A DNA stretch of 17,500 nucleotides, taken from assembly GCA_905221605.1 (NCBI GenBank), contig CAJNDS010002089.1:1-17500 (forward strand), written 5' to 3'. Below, in pieces: positions 1-6,488 of this stretch; the first letter of the stretch is position 1, and each line of letters opens with the position of its first letter. Below the pieces are notes generated by a model. It was given only the letters and a program-made list of their open reading frames with translations. It was not told the DNA's origin and did not search any database. The position numbers and the translations under genes are program-made. The DNA is from Symbiodinium natans (taxonomy: Eukaryota > Sar > Dinophyceae > Suessiales > Symbiodiniaceae).

Positions 1-200
1 ACCCTCCCTGAAGGACCCAGTGATGGGTTGTTGGGACTCAGAATTCAGGGTTCAAATGTTTTTGGGGCGTCGGGTTCAGGGTCTAAACCCTAAACACTGC
101 CTCAGGGCGTAGGTTTCGGGGTGTTGGATTCGAAGATTAGGGCTCCTGGTGCTACGCAGGTTGGCTTGAAACTCTATGGTTCTTCGTTTAGCGTTCCTAT

Positions 201-287
201 CCTAAACCCTAAACCCTAAACCCTAAACCCCGAACCCTAAACCCTAAACCCTAAACCCAAAACCCTAAACCCTAAACCCTAAACCCT
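201..287 (-). repeat. Interstitial telomere-like array, CCCTAAA on the plus strand
   Basis: About twelve CCCTAAA units with two variant units (CCCCGAA, CCCAAAA). The strand given is the one carrying TTTAGGG. The array is followed 55 bases later by an array of opposite polarity (343-413), so the two could pair as a long stem. The 200 bases before it hold only scattered degenerate units and no supported gene. Confidence 0.95.
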
Positions 288-342
288 TCCAGATGGGCAG
301 CTCTGGGGCTCTAACAATACTGGTCACTTTCTTGGGTACCCT

Positions 343-413
343 GTTTAGGTTTTAGGGTTTAGGGTTTAGGGTTTAGGGTTTAGGGTTTAGGGTTTAGGGT
401 TTAGGGTTTAGGG
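343..413 (+). repeat. Interstitial telomere-like array, TTTAGGG on the plus strand
   Basis: About ten nearly perfect TTTAGGG units. It is the inverted partner of the CCCTAAA array at 201-287. Array 5' to 3' order is C-rich then G-rich, which is opposite to the order expected at a simple end-to-end telomere fusion. Confidence 0.95.
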
Positions 414-523
414 TCACAGTGATCCCTCCCCCAGAAAAGACGCTAGCAGGGTTTCGGGTTCGGGGCTTAGGGCTCCTAAACTCCTAAAACCCTAGACTCT
501 TTAAACCCCAAACCGCCCGAACC

Positions 524-603
524 GACATGGGTCCTCCCCTCGAAGCGCACCTCCGCCACCTCAGCGTCGTCGTCCTGGAGGCAAAAAATCTCTTCAGCCC
601 CTC
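524..603 (-). other. Acidic coding-like segment, minus strand
   Basis: On the minus strand an open frame between a stop near 606 and the degenerate repeats reads through EEIFCLQDDDAEVAEV and then a short basic stretch. It has no start codon and is too short to assign to any family. It is one of several minus-strand acidic frames lying between arrays (see 943-1060, 1936-2070, 4224-4846, 4975-5108). It could be an exon remnant or a chance effect of the CTC/GTC-rich plus strand. Confidence 0.2.
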
Positions 604-650
604 AGCAGCACACCCCAAACCCAAAACCCGAAACAGCCCTAAAGCCTCAG

Positions 651-731
651 CCCTAAACCCTAAACCCTAAACCCTAAACCCTAAACCCTGAACCCTAAAC
701 CCTAAATCCAAACCCTATCCCTAAACCCCAA
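651..731 (-). repeat. CCCTAAA array with degenerate right end
   Basis: Nine or ten CCCTAAA units, with variants (CCCTGAA, CCCTAAATCC) becoming commoner toward the right end. The unique stretch that follows (732-871) contains an open plus-strand frame ending at a TGA just before the next array, but nothing in it is recognisable. Confidence 0.93.
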
Positions 732-871
732 GTGGGAAGCAAGGAGTTTGTTGGCTTGAAGGGGCCTTCTTGGCCTATTGTGGGTTGATTGGAGGGCTTC
801 CCTCAGCGTTCGAGGCTTTGGGGCCCGTACTTCGTTGTGAGGTTGCCGATGTTTTGTTTCGTTCTTGAAGT

Positions 872-950
872 ACCCCTAAACCCTAAACCCTAAACCACTA
901 AACTCTAAACCCTATACCCTAAACCCTAAACCCTAAACCCTAAACCCCAA
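872..950 (-). repeat. CCCTAAA array
   Basis: About eleven units of CCCTAAA with point variants near the middle (CCACTAAA, CTCTAAA, CCCTATA). Confidence 0.93.
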
Positions 951-1060
951 AGTCCTCGAGATCCGCGAGGAACATGTCTTCGATCTCCTGGATGTCGCAG
1001 CCTTCCTCGTCATCCTGCGATGAACCCTTCCCGATTAAAAATCGTCCCAAGACCCCTACA
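943..1060 (-). other. Acidic coding-like segment, minus strand, ending in the array
   Basis: The minus-strand frame is open for about 38 codons. It reads VGVLGRFLIGKG, then the acidic stretch SQDDEEGCDIQEIEDM, then FLADLEDFGV, and stops at a TAG supplied by the telomere-like array. No ATG precedes it within the frame except an internal one. Residue composition is protein-like (mixed hydrophobic and acidic) and differs from the LNPKP translation of the repeats. It may be an exon or a decayed gene piece; no family is recognised. Confidence 0.27.
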
Positions 1061-1062
1061 GT

Positions 1063-1110
1063 CCTAAACCCTCAACCCTAAACCCCAAAAACCCTGAACC
1101 CTAAACCCTA
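1063..1110 (-). repeat. Degenerate CCCTAAA array
   Basis: Six or seven units with variants CCCTCAA, CCCCAAAAA and CCCTGAA. It is followed about 90 bases later by a short TTTAGGG array of opposite polarity (1201-1242). Confidence 0.88.
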
Positions 1111-1200
1111 CCTACAACCCATTTAGACTCTTAATCCAAAACCCAGGCTTCTGCATACGCTGTCCCCGCAACTGAGGGCTTAGGAAAGCACCACCTTGGG

Positions 1201-1242
1201 AGTAGGGTTTAGGTTCTAGGGTTGAGGGCTTAGGGTTTAGGG
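1201..1242 (+). repeat. Short degenerate TTTAGGG array
   Basis: About six units, including TTCTAGGG, TTGAGGG and CTTAGGG variants. Confidence 0.85.
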
Positions 1243-1376
1243 ACTTTCTTTTGACCACGCTTTCAGGCATGCGCGATGGCATGAACCACATCACCTTGCC
1301 CGGCATGAATCTTCCAGCAAATGGATGCCGAGGCAGCGTGGACGCCACCATCGTGTGGGCAGGGTTTAGGGTTTAG
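1242..1376 (+). other. Plus-strand coding-like segment between two arrays
   Basis: The plus frame is open from inside the upstream array and, from the ATG at 1269, runs 35 codons to a TAG at 1374-1376 made by the downstream array. It begins MRDGMNHITLPGMNLPANG and continues CRGSVDATIVWAG, a natural-looking composition. Immediately upstream, 1244-1266 is pyrimidine-rich and ends in TTTCAG, which resembles a 3' splice site, so this could be an exon start. No family is recognised, and a frame of this length is not rare by chance. Confidence 0.2.
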
Positions 1377-1470
1377 GGTTTAGGGTTTAGGGTTTAGGGT
1401 TTAGGGTTTAGGGTTTAGGGTTTAGGGTTTAGGGTTTAGGGTTTAGGGTTTAGGGTTTAGGGTTTAGGGT
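1362..1470 (+). repeat. Homogeneous TTTAGGG array
   Basis: About fifteen essentially perfect units. Both ends are abrupt (GGGCA at the left, TTGCTCTGG at the right). Confidence 0.96.
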
Positions 1471-1935
1471 TGCTCTGGCCGCATGGATGGTTTGGGGGTC
1501 GGATTCACTAGTCACTAGTAGCCAACATGTAGCAGACGTTGACAGGATTGATCTCACTGATGCTTCTAAACCATGACGACCTTTTTCTGAAACCAGCGTT
1601 TCGCCTAGACGACCCGCCTGTCAACAACAAATGTCGAAAAAAAGCCTGAGATTCTTGTACGGCTACTCAGTCGCTAGCTTCGGGTAGCCTAACTTAAGGA
1701 ACAGGCGATCGCCCGTTTTAGGTGGCACGTCCGCTAGGTCAGTTTTGGGCATTGTTGAACCGAGTAAGGGACATTTTAAAATCACATGACACCCTAAACC
1801 CTAAACCCGAAGGCCTGTACTTCTGCTGGCTGTTGGGGGTGGGGTCTGTGCCTGCATCTTTCGCCATGGCGATCTTGGGATGACAGGGGTTCAGAGTCTC
1901 ATGGTTAAGGGTTTAGGGCTTGGATGTATACACCC
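1471..1935. other. Unique spacer, no supported gene
   Basis: Mostly non-repetitive DNA with a direct repeat CACTAGT near 1507-1521, a 10-base palindrome GGCGATCGCC at 1704-1713, and a two-unit CCCTAAA stub at 1792-1807. No frame in it is convincing. Confidence 0.6.
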
Positions 1936-2070
1936 TCAGAGGAACATAGCACCCTGTGTATATGCACCCCCGGAAAAAAACAAAACTGAATCTAAACCCA
2001 GAAAGCATAGCTCCCTGCAATCCCCGTCCTCCATGTCTTCCTCATCATCCGCCTCCTGAAGGGGTACCAT
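1936..2070 (-). CDS. Small acidic open reading frame, hypothetical
   Basis: A complete 44-codon minus-strand frame starts at the ATG complementary to 2068-2070 and ends at a TGA at 1936-1938. The start MVPLQEADDEEDMEDG is acidic and is followed by a cysteine- and hydrophobic-rich tail (DCRELCFLGLDSVLFF). It resembles the other minus-strand acidic pieces in wording (LQE-DDEE). The opposite strand also carries an 89-codon frame (1956-2225), so strand choice is uncertain. This may be a gene remnant or chance. Confidence 0.2.
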   Translation of the reverse strand: MVPLQEADDEEDMEDGDCRELCFLGLDSVLFFSGGAYTQGAMFL

Positions 2071-2349
2071 GGCCCACGCGTTTAAAGTTTAGGCAAAAAA
2101 TGTGCGCAAATACTGTAAAAAACATTTATGTGGTATTCTTGCGGTATGACCTTAAGGGAGGCGCTATAAGTACAGCTAACTCCCCCTTGTGCGAACCTGT
2201 GACTAGTACGAGGGGAAGAACCTAGGTTTAGGGCTCAGGGGCTTCATACTAAGGTTTGGGGAGTAGGGGCACCACCCTAAACGGGGCTCCACTTGAAAGC
2301 TAGCAGCCAAGGGGCCTTGCGTAAGCAAGGGCTGGGGCACCTGGGCTAG

Positions 2350-2620
2350 TTCCATTAGGTTCACTCGTTATAATCATGCGATCGCTCGCTGTGTTCACTC
2401 CTTACATTAGATTATAACCCACTCCCTTCATCATGGTATTATTAGCGCACAATAAAAGGCGTCTTACGTCGCATAAAAAAACTTGTTTGTTTGTTTCGTT
2501 CACACACGATAATATTATGACAGGTGCGAGTTTCTCTTAATAGAATATTGTGTGCTCTTCACACGATGATACTATAAGGTAGTGAGCACCCGTGATAAGA
2601 TTATAATTTGTGTCAAGGGC
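2350..2620. repeat. AT-rich spacer with a short direct duplication
   Basis: This stretch is markedly richer in A and T than its surroundings. It contains two imperfect direct copies of a roughly 28-base motif beginning CACACGAT (2503-2530 and 2560-2587). The second copy overlaps a small GTGTG-CTCTT-CACAC stem-loop at 2549-2563. No coding support is seen. Confidence 0.55.
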
Positions 2621-2948
2621 TCAAGGGCAGACAGGCTTGCGTCTAAACCCTCGTGCAAGCCCCATGACGACCCCCAACGTCTCTTCATCCCGGCACATCC
2701 CAGAAACTCCCTCAACCCTAAACCTCACCCTACCATGTCCATGATACACCTGACATTCCCCGCAAGGTGCCATCTTGGAGATGCTGTTTGATCTTCGAGA
2801 GGATAGTGGACATGGTTGGGTTAGGATTTAGGGGATTGTTGCTTGCGTGTTACGACGTTTTCTTTTTGTTATTCTTTCATCATCTTCGTCTTCTTCTTCT
2901 TCTTTGGTTTAGGTTTAGGATGTGGGGGGTTTCGGGTTGTTTCGGTTT

Positions 2949-3154
2949 GTTGGTAGCCCAGTAACCCTGTTAGAATAAAGGCACCCTTTTTGGGGGTTGG
3001 TTACTTTGCAAGGGACCCAGAACAACACAATGGTACACTGGGGTAGGTTCGGGAGCTCCATAATTTTTTTTATAGCTTTGGAAGGACTATACAGGGGACT
3101 CAGGGTAGCAACAATTTAAAAAAAAATTCGAACCTACCCTAACTGGGCTACCAA
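2949..3154. mobile_element. MITE-like inverted-repeat element, about 206 bp
   Basis: Perfect 13-base terminal inverted repeats bound it: TTGGTAGCCCAGT at 2949-2961 and its complement at 3142-3154. A second inverted pair lies inside: GGTAGGTTCG near 3043-3052 plus a following A/T tract, matched by the complement near 3113-3138. There is no coding capacity. Size and structure fit a non-autonomous miniature inverted-repeat element. No clear target-site duplication was seen, and the right end abuts another inverted-repeat unit. Confidence 0.55.
2950..3030 (+). repeat. Dispersed repeat, copy 1
   Basis: The left part of the MITE-like element aligns along its whole length with 4829-4910: TAGCCCAG, AACC, then an ACCCTTTTTGGGGG core, GGTT, ACTTT, AAGGGA and CAAAACA-like ends, at roughly three-quarters identity. 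A shorter possible relative sharing TTAGAATAAAG lies at about 11735-11774. Confidence 0.6.
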
Positions 3155-3264
3155 GTTTACTAGGATGGCCCTTAAAACCCTCCGAAACAATATTCCTGAA
3201 TATGATCCTCTTAAACCTAGTAAGGGAAATTATATTTCGTCCCAAAGGGCCTACCTAGTAAACT
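3154..3264. mobile_element. Second small inverted-repeat element, about 110 bp
   Basis: Imperfect 20-base terminal inverted repeats, AGTTTACTAGG(A/T)... at 3154-3173 and its complement at 3245-3264, enclose about 70 AT-rich bases without coding capacity. It begins exactly where the preceding element ends, so one may be inserted into the edge of the other. Confidence 0.5.
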
Positions 3265-3269
3265 AAGCC

Positions 3270-3361
3270 CCTAAACTCTAAACCCAAAATCCTAAACCCG
3301 AACCCTAAACCCTAAACCCTTTACCCTAAACCCTAAACGTTGGAGTTTAGGGTAGAGGGTT
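3270..3361 (-). repeat. Degenerate CCCTAAA array ending in a C-to-G polarity switch
   Basis: Roughly nine CCCTAAA-type units, several variant, run to 3338. After a six-base loop the sequence becomes GTTTAGGG (3345-3352) and continues with G-rich variants, forming a 9-base-pair stem-loop at the polarity junction. Confidence 0.88.
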
Positions 3362-3439
3362 CTCCTCCTCAGCCGGGGGATTGGAGTCAGCCACGCCTTC
3401 CACGACCTCGGCTCCAAAAGGCCGGGCGTAGAGTTTTGG

Positions 3440-3504
3440 CCCTAAACCCTAAACCCTAAACCCTAAACCCTATACCCTAAACCCTAAACCTAAACCCTAA
3501 ACTA
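3440..3504 (-). repeat. CCCTAAA array
   Basis: Nine units with one CCCTATA variant and one six-base unit (CCTAAA). Confidence 0.93.
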
Positions 3505-3550
3505 CTCTTTCTATATGTATTTAAACCTTAATGACCCCAGTGGGCGGCAA

Positions 3551-3639
3551 ATTTGCCTTCGTGAGCGTTTGCCTGGTTCGTGGGCATCTTCGCGGGCAGT
3601 TTTGCCTGATTCGTGGGCATTTGCCTGGTTCGCTGGCCC
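3551..3639. repeat. Short degenerate tandem repeat, about 20-33 bp period
   Basis: Copies of TTTGCCTGGTTCGTGGGCAT occur at 3568-3587, 3601-3620 and 3620-3639, with a weaker copy at 3551-3567. Overlapping open frames on both strands (3511-3746) repeat accordingly, for example AHESGK and AHEPGK on the minus strand. Because three frames are open over the same bases, no protein is called. Confidence 0.6.
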
Positions 3640-3929
3640 AGACCCCCATTCTGAGCTCTTGGCTGGCCACTCACCGGAGCATTTCACCACCAAACAAGGC
3701 ACGGTCACCGGGAACTTTCAGCCAGGGTTTGGGGCATAGGGTTTAAGGCTTGGGTATAGGATCTGTTGTGGGCCTTAGATTTCGGGTTTTGGGTCTACTG
3801 GACTTTGAGCTTTAAGCCTACTGGGAATGTATTCAATGAACTTGATATTTTCTCAATGATATGGGTTTCGGTTCTTTTCTAACGCTTGACAAGCTGCTTA
3901 ACTAGTGAATGCTCGGACTTGAGATGCTG

Positions 3930-4000
3930 AACCCTAAACCCAAAAACCCTAAACCCTAAACCCTAAGCCCTAAACCCTAAACCCTTGTAGGGTTTAGGGT
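3930..4000. repeat. CCCTAAA array abutting TTTAGGG (polarity switch)
   Basis: CCCTAAA units run from 3930 to about 3984. They are separated by a few bases (CTTGT) from TAGGGTTTAGGG ending at 4000. AAACCC and GGGTTT therefore face each other as a stem-loop. Confidence 0.9.
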
Positions 4001-4102
4001 GCCTTTCACACCCCAAGTCCTACGCTCCTATGGGGTTTTTGTGGCTTGGGTGTTGGGGCTTGTGGGCTTCGAGTTCCCGCTGTGGCCCGGCTTGGTTTGG
4101 AT

Positions 4103-4190
4103 TAGGGTTTAGGGTTTAGGGTTTGGGGTTTAGGGTTTAGGGTTTAGGGTTTGGGGTTTAGAGTTTAGGGTTTCGGGTTTAGGCATTCAG
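4103..4190 (+). repeat. TTTAGGG array with TTTGGGG and TTTCGGG variants
   Basis: About eleven units. The fourth base varies among A, G and C. It degrades to the right into scattered G-rich units up to about 4222. Confidence 0.92.
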
Positions 4191-4223
4191 GGTTTGGGTT
4201 TGAATGTGTAGCAGGGTTTAGGC

Positions 4224-4846
4224 TTAGACGACTAAACCCGAAGAAACCCTACACACTAAACAACTCACTGTCAGTGCAATTAAGTCAGAATGAGTATGTT
4301 GGGCACTGTAGTTGTTTATAACATAATATGATCTTATAAGGTATTGGTGATTGCTCCTGTATAAGGGTCTTGAGCTTGCAACGCTTGGGGACCGGGCTGG
4401 AATGGCCTGGACGACATCCTGCACAGACGTCTCATTGGGTTTGGCGGCTGGTTCGGGATCCGTCAGCACAACAAGTTGGGGGACTTTCAGCACGTCGACA
4501 GGAATTTCTGCAAACCTCCAAGCAAAAAATTGCATGCGGGGGGGTCCTCTTCGACGTCATCCGGGACCTCCATGGCCTCCGCGTCGCTCGCGCACTCCTC
4601 CTCCTCCTCCCCCTCCGCCTCCAGGCACTCGGCAACCGCGCCACCGCCCTCACCCCCGCCCTCGTCCTCATGAGCCTCCACGCCTTCCTCAGCGGCAACC
4701 ACCTCCGGCTGCTCCGTGGGCTCATCCACCACCTCTGCAGCCATCTCTACATCCGGCACCACCTCCTCATCCACCTCCTCACCTTCCTCCTCCTCCCCCT
4801 CCCCCTCTCGATCTCCTCCTTCCTTCCTTAGTAGCCCAGCAACCAT
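4224..4846 (-). pseudogene. Acidic coding-like region, two minus-strand frames joined at a homopolymer
   Basis: On the minus strand a frame starts at ATG 4846 (MVAGLLRKEGGDREGEGEEEE). It is strongly Glu/Asp/Ala/Gly-rich for about 100 residues and then reads EVPDDVEEDPPACNFLLGG. A second frame (4535-4224) overlaps its end and reads natural-looking sequence such as IPVDVLKVPQLVVLTDPEP and SVQDVVQAIPARSPSVASS. A G7 run on the plus strand (4538-4544), where the frames meet, is the obvious place for a one-base indel. This is either one low-complexity acidic gene broken there, two exons, or a repetitive (GAG)n-like tract. The plus strand is also open (Pro-rich, 4351-4890). No family is recognised. 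Confidence 0.3.
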
Positions 4847-4910
4847 ATTACAACAAGGGTACCCTTTTTGGGGGGTTGGATACTTTCTAAGGGAACCTCA
4901 AACCAAAACA
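4829..4910 (+). repeat. Dispersed repeat, copy 2
   Basis: It aligns with 2950-3030 (TAGTAGCCCAGCAACC start, CCCTTTTTGGGGGG core, ACTTT, AAGGGA). This copy lacks the right-hand inverted repeat, so it looks like a fragment of the MITE-like element. It overlaps the start codon of the acidic minus-strand frame, which weakens that start. Confidence 0.6.
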
Positions 4911-4913
4911 AAA

Positions 4914-4976
4914 GCCCTAAACCCTAAACCCGAAACCCTAAACCCTAAACCCTAAACCCTAAACCCTAAACCCTAA
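4914..4976 (-). repeat. CCCTAAA array ending in an A8 tract
   Basis: Nine units with one CCCGAAA variant, followed by eight A residues. Confidence 0.93.
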
Positions 4977-5108
4977 AAAAAAGAGGGAAAAGGGTACCAC
5001 TGGACTGCCAGGCATCTCTGCTTCCCTGTCAGCTTCCTCACATGCCTCGCCCTTCACTGGAAGGGCTTGGTCCTGTGCTTCTTCTTCACACACCTGATCA
5101 AGGCCAGC
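4975..5108 (-). other. Acidic coding-like segment, minus strand
   Basis: After a TGA complementary to 5109-5111, the minus frame is open into the array. It reads DQVCEEEAQDQALPVKGEAC and then EEADREAEMPGSPVVPFSL. It has no start codon. Like the other minus-strand pieces it is Glu/Gln/Asp-rich. No homology is recognised. Confidence 0.25.
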
Positions 5109-5127
5109 TCAGCCGCGAGCCCACTAG

Positions 5128-5211
5128 TTTAGGGTTTAGGGTTTAGGGTTTAGGGTTTAGGGTTTGGGGTTTAGGGTTTAGGGTTTAGGGTTTAGGGTTT
5201 AGGGTTTAGGG
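5128..5211 (+). repeat. TTTAGGG array
   Basis: Twelve units with one TTTGGGG variant. Confidence 0.95.
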
Positions 5212-5356
5212 CTACGGAGCTACTAAGATCTACAAGCCCTCACCAATAAGCCTTGGGTTTCAGAGGAGTTTCAAGGCCAGGAGCCCGCAGTCCCCACGCA
5301 CAGGCGTGCAAGGCACAGCCCAAAAACCTGAGCCCTGCGCAGGCGAGACTTACACG

Positions 5357-5436
5357 CCCCTAAACCCTAAACCCTAAACCCTAAACCCTAAACCCTAAAC
5401 CCTAAACCCTAAACCCTAAACCCTAAACCCTAAACC
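5357..5436 (-). repeat. Homogeneous CCCTAAA array
   Basis: Eleven essentially perfect units. The next 190 bases (5437-5628) are unique and show no supported feature. Confidence 0.95.
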
Positions 5437-5628
5437 ATTGGAGTTCGGCTTCGGCCGCAAGGCCCGAAATCCCTGCGGCAACGCCCTTTGGGAGCCTGCA
5501 ACGTGCATCATCCGAAATACGACGGTCGCGCTTCTCGTACTTTCTGAAAATGCAAGGGACACGTCATGTGCCTGTAAAGTGTAAGAAAGACTCGGCCATA
5601 CTATTTGACGATTGTTTCGGAGATCAGG

Positions 5629-5712
5629 TTTGGGGTTTGGGGTTCGGGGTTCGGGGTTTGGGGTTTAGGGTTTGGGGTTTAGGGTTTGGGGTTTAGGGTT
5701 TAGGGGTTCAGG
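5629..5712 (+). repeat. Variant telomere-like array with a 14-base higher-order unit
   Basis: The array begins as TTTGGGG and TTCGGGG units and then alternates TTTGGGG with TTTAGGG three times (about 5659-5700), a 14-base higher-order period. It ends in TTCAGGG. Confidence 0.9.
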
Positions 5713-5719
5713 GTTCGAA

Positions 5720-6130
5720 GCTCATCCGTCCATCAGTCGCTCGCCAGTCCTAGGGTCTGAGAGTCTAACAGTCCAAAGGTCCAAGAGCTTAAAACAAAGC
5801 TCCCAAAGAGTCCTGCCAACTCCAAAGCCCCAAAGTGCCTAACATCAAAACTCCGAAATTTCGCTTCAGAATTCTAGACTCTCCAAAATTTGGATACTGG
5901 TGTGGAAGTGTTTGGCTCCAAAAGGTTAAGGCCCGGAAATCTAGAATTCCCAAAGTTAAAGCTGTCGGCTCAGCATTCCCCCCAAAACTCCACAAAATCG
6001 AAATTTTCAGCCCTATGGATTGTTTGAATTCTTGGGTCTAGGAACCATGGAAGTTTGGAACTTTCAAACCTTGGATTTTGGAATCTTGGGTGCAGAGCTT
6101 TTGGGTTTTTCGAAACTTGGATGTTTTTTT
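5720..6130. repeat. Quasi-repetitive CCAAA / TTTGG region
   Basis: The left half is crowded with CCAAAG/CCAAG words and the right half with CTTGG/TTTGG words, so the region is a very degraded inverted repeat. GAATTCTAGA at 5869-5878 pairs with its complement at 5940-5949. Near 6070-6090 the sequence CTTGGATTTTGGAATCTTGG closely matches part of the hairpin satellite (for example 6587-6605). Several overlapping open frames (5789-6191, both strands) only reflect the repetitive words. Confidence 0.4.
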
Positions 6131-6225
6131 GAATACCGAGCGGCAGACTATTGGACGCCAAACTTGCTGTATCCAGTTCATCCAACAACACAAAACGTGG
6201 GGTTCATTAGGGGGCATCTGATTAA

Positions 6226-6329
6226 CATATATATATATATATACACACACGTGCATATATATATATATATATACTATATACACATAAAATATTCATGATG
6301 TATATACAATCCATATATATATATATGGT
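6226..6329. repeat. AT/CA microsatellite cluster
   Basis: Three (TA)n runs are separated by an ACACACACGTGC link and a short AT-rich spacer. They can fold as hairpins and give the IYIY open frames on both strands, which are not genes. Confidence 0.9.
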
Positions 6330-6353
6330 ACCCCCCCCCCCCAAAGATCCACC
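6311..6353 (+). repeat. Inverted-pair motif, left copy
   Basis: (AT)n, then GGTA, twelve C, then AAAGATCCACCC. The same composite motif is present in reverse complement at 8878-8930. Together they bracket the unusual 2.6-kb block. Confidence 0.65.
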
Positions 6354-6488
6354 CTTTTTCCTCTTTTTTTTTTTCTCTGTTGAGGTGTTGCTGCTGTTGT
6401 TACTGTGTTGTTTTCGTTTTTGTTATGCTTTAGTAGCCCCGACACATGATAATAAACGACACACGACACCAGTACCTTTATTTACTTG

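Noticed and set aside
3511-3746. Small gene with AHE(S/P)GK repeats
   Set aside because: Both strands and several frames are open over a short nucleotide tandem repeat, which explains the peptide repetition.
4351-4890. 179-codon proline-rich plus-strand protein
   Set aside because: The proline/serine richness is what CTC-rich DNA gives in that frame. The minus strand gives an acidic reading with more natural flanking sequence, and the frame runs into the dispersed repeat.
5705-5725. tRNA T-arm (GGTTCGAAGC)
   Set aside because: The flanking bases do not form the five-base T-stem, and no acceptor or anticodon arm is present.
6020-6298. Open frames rich in IYIY
   Set aside because: They are translations of the AT/TA microsatellites on both strands.
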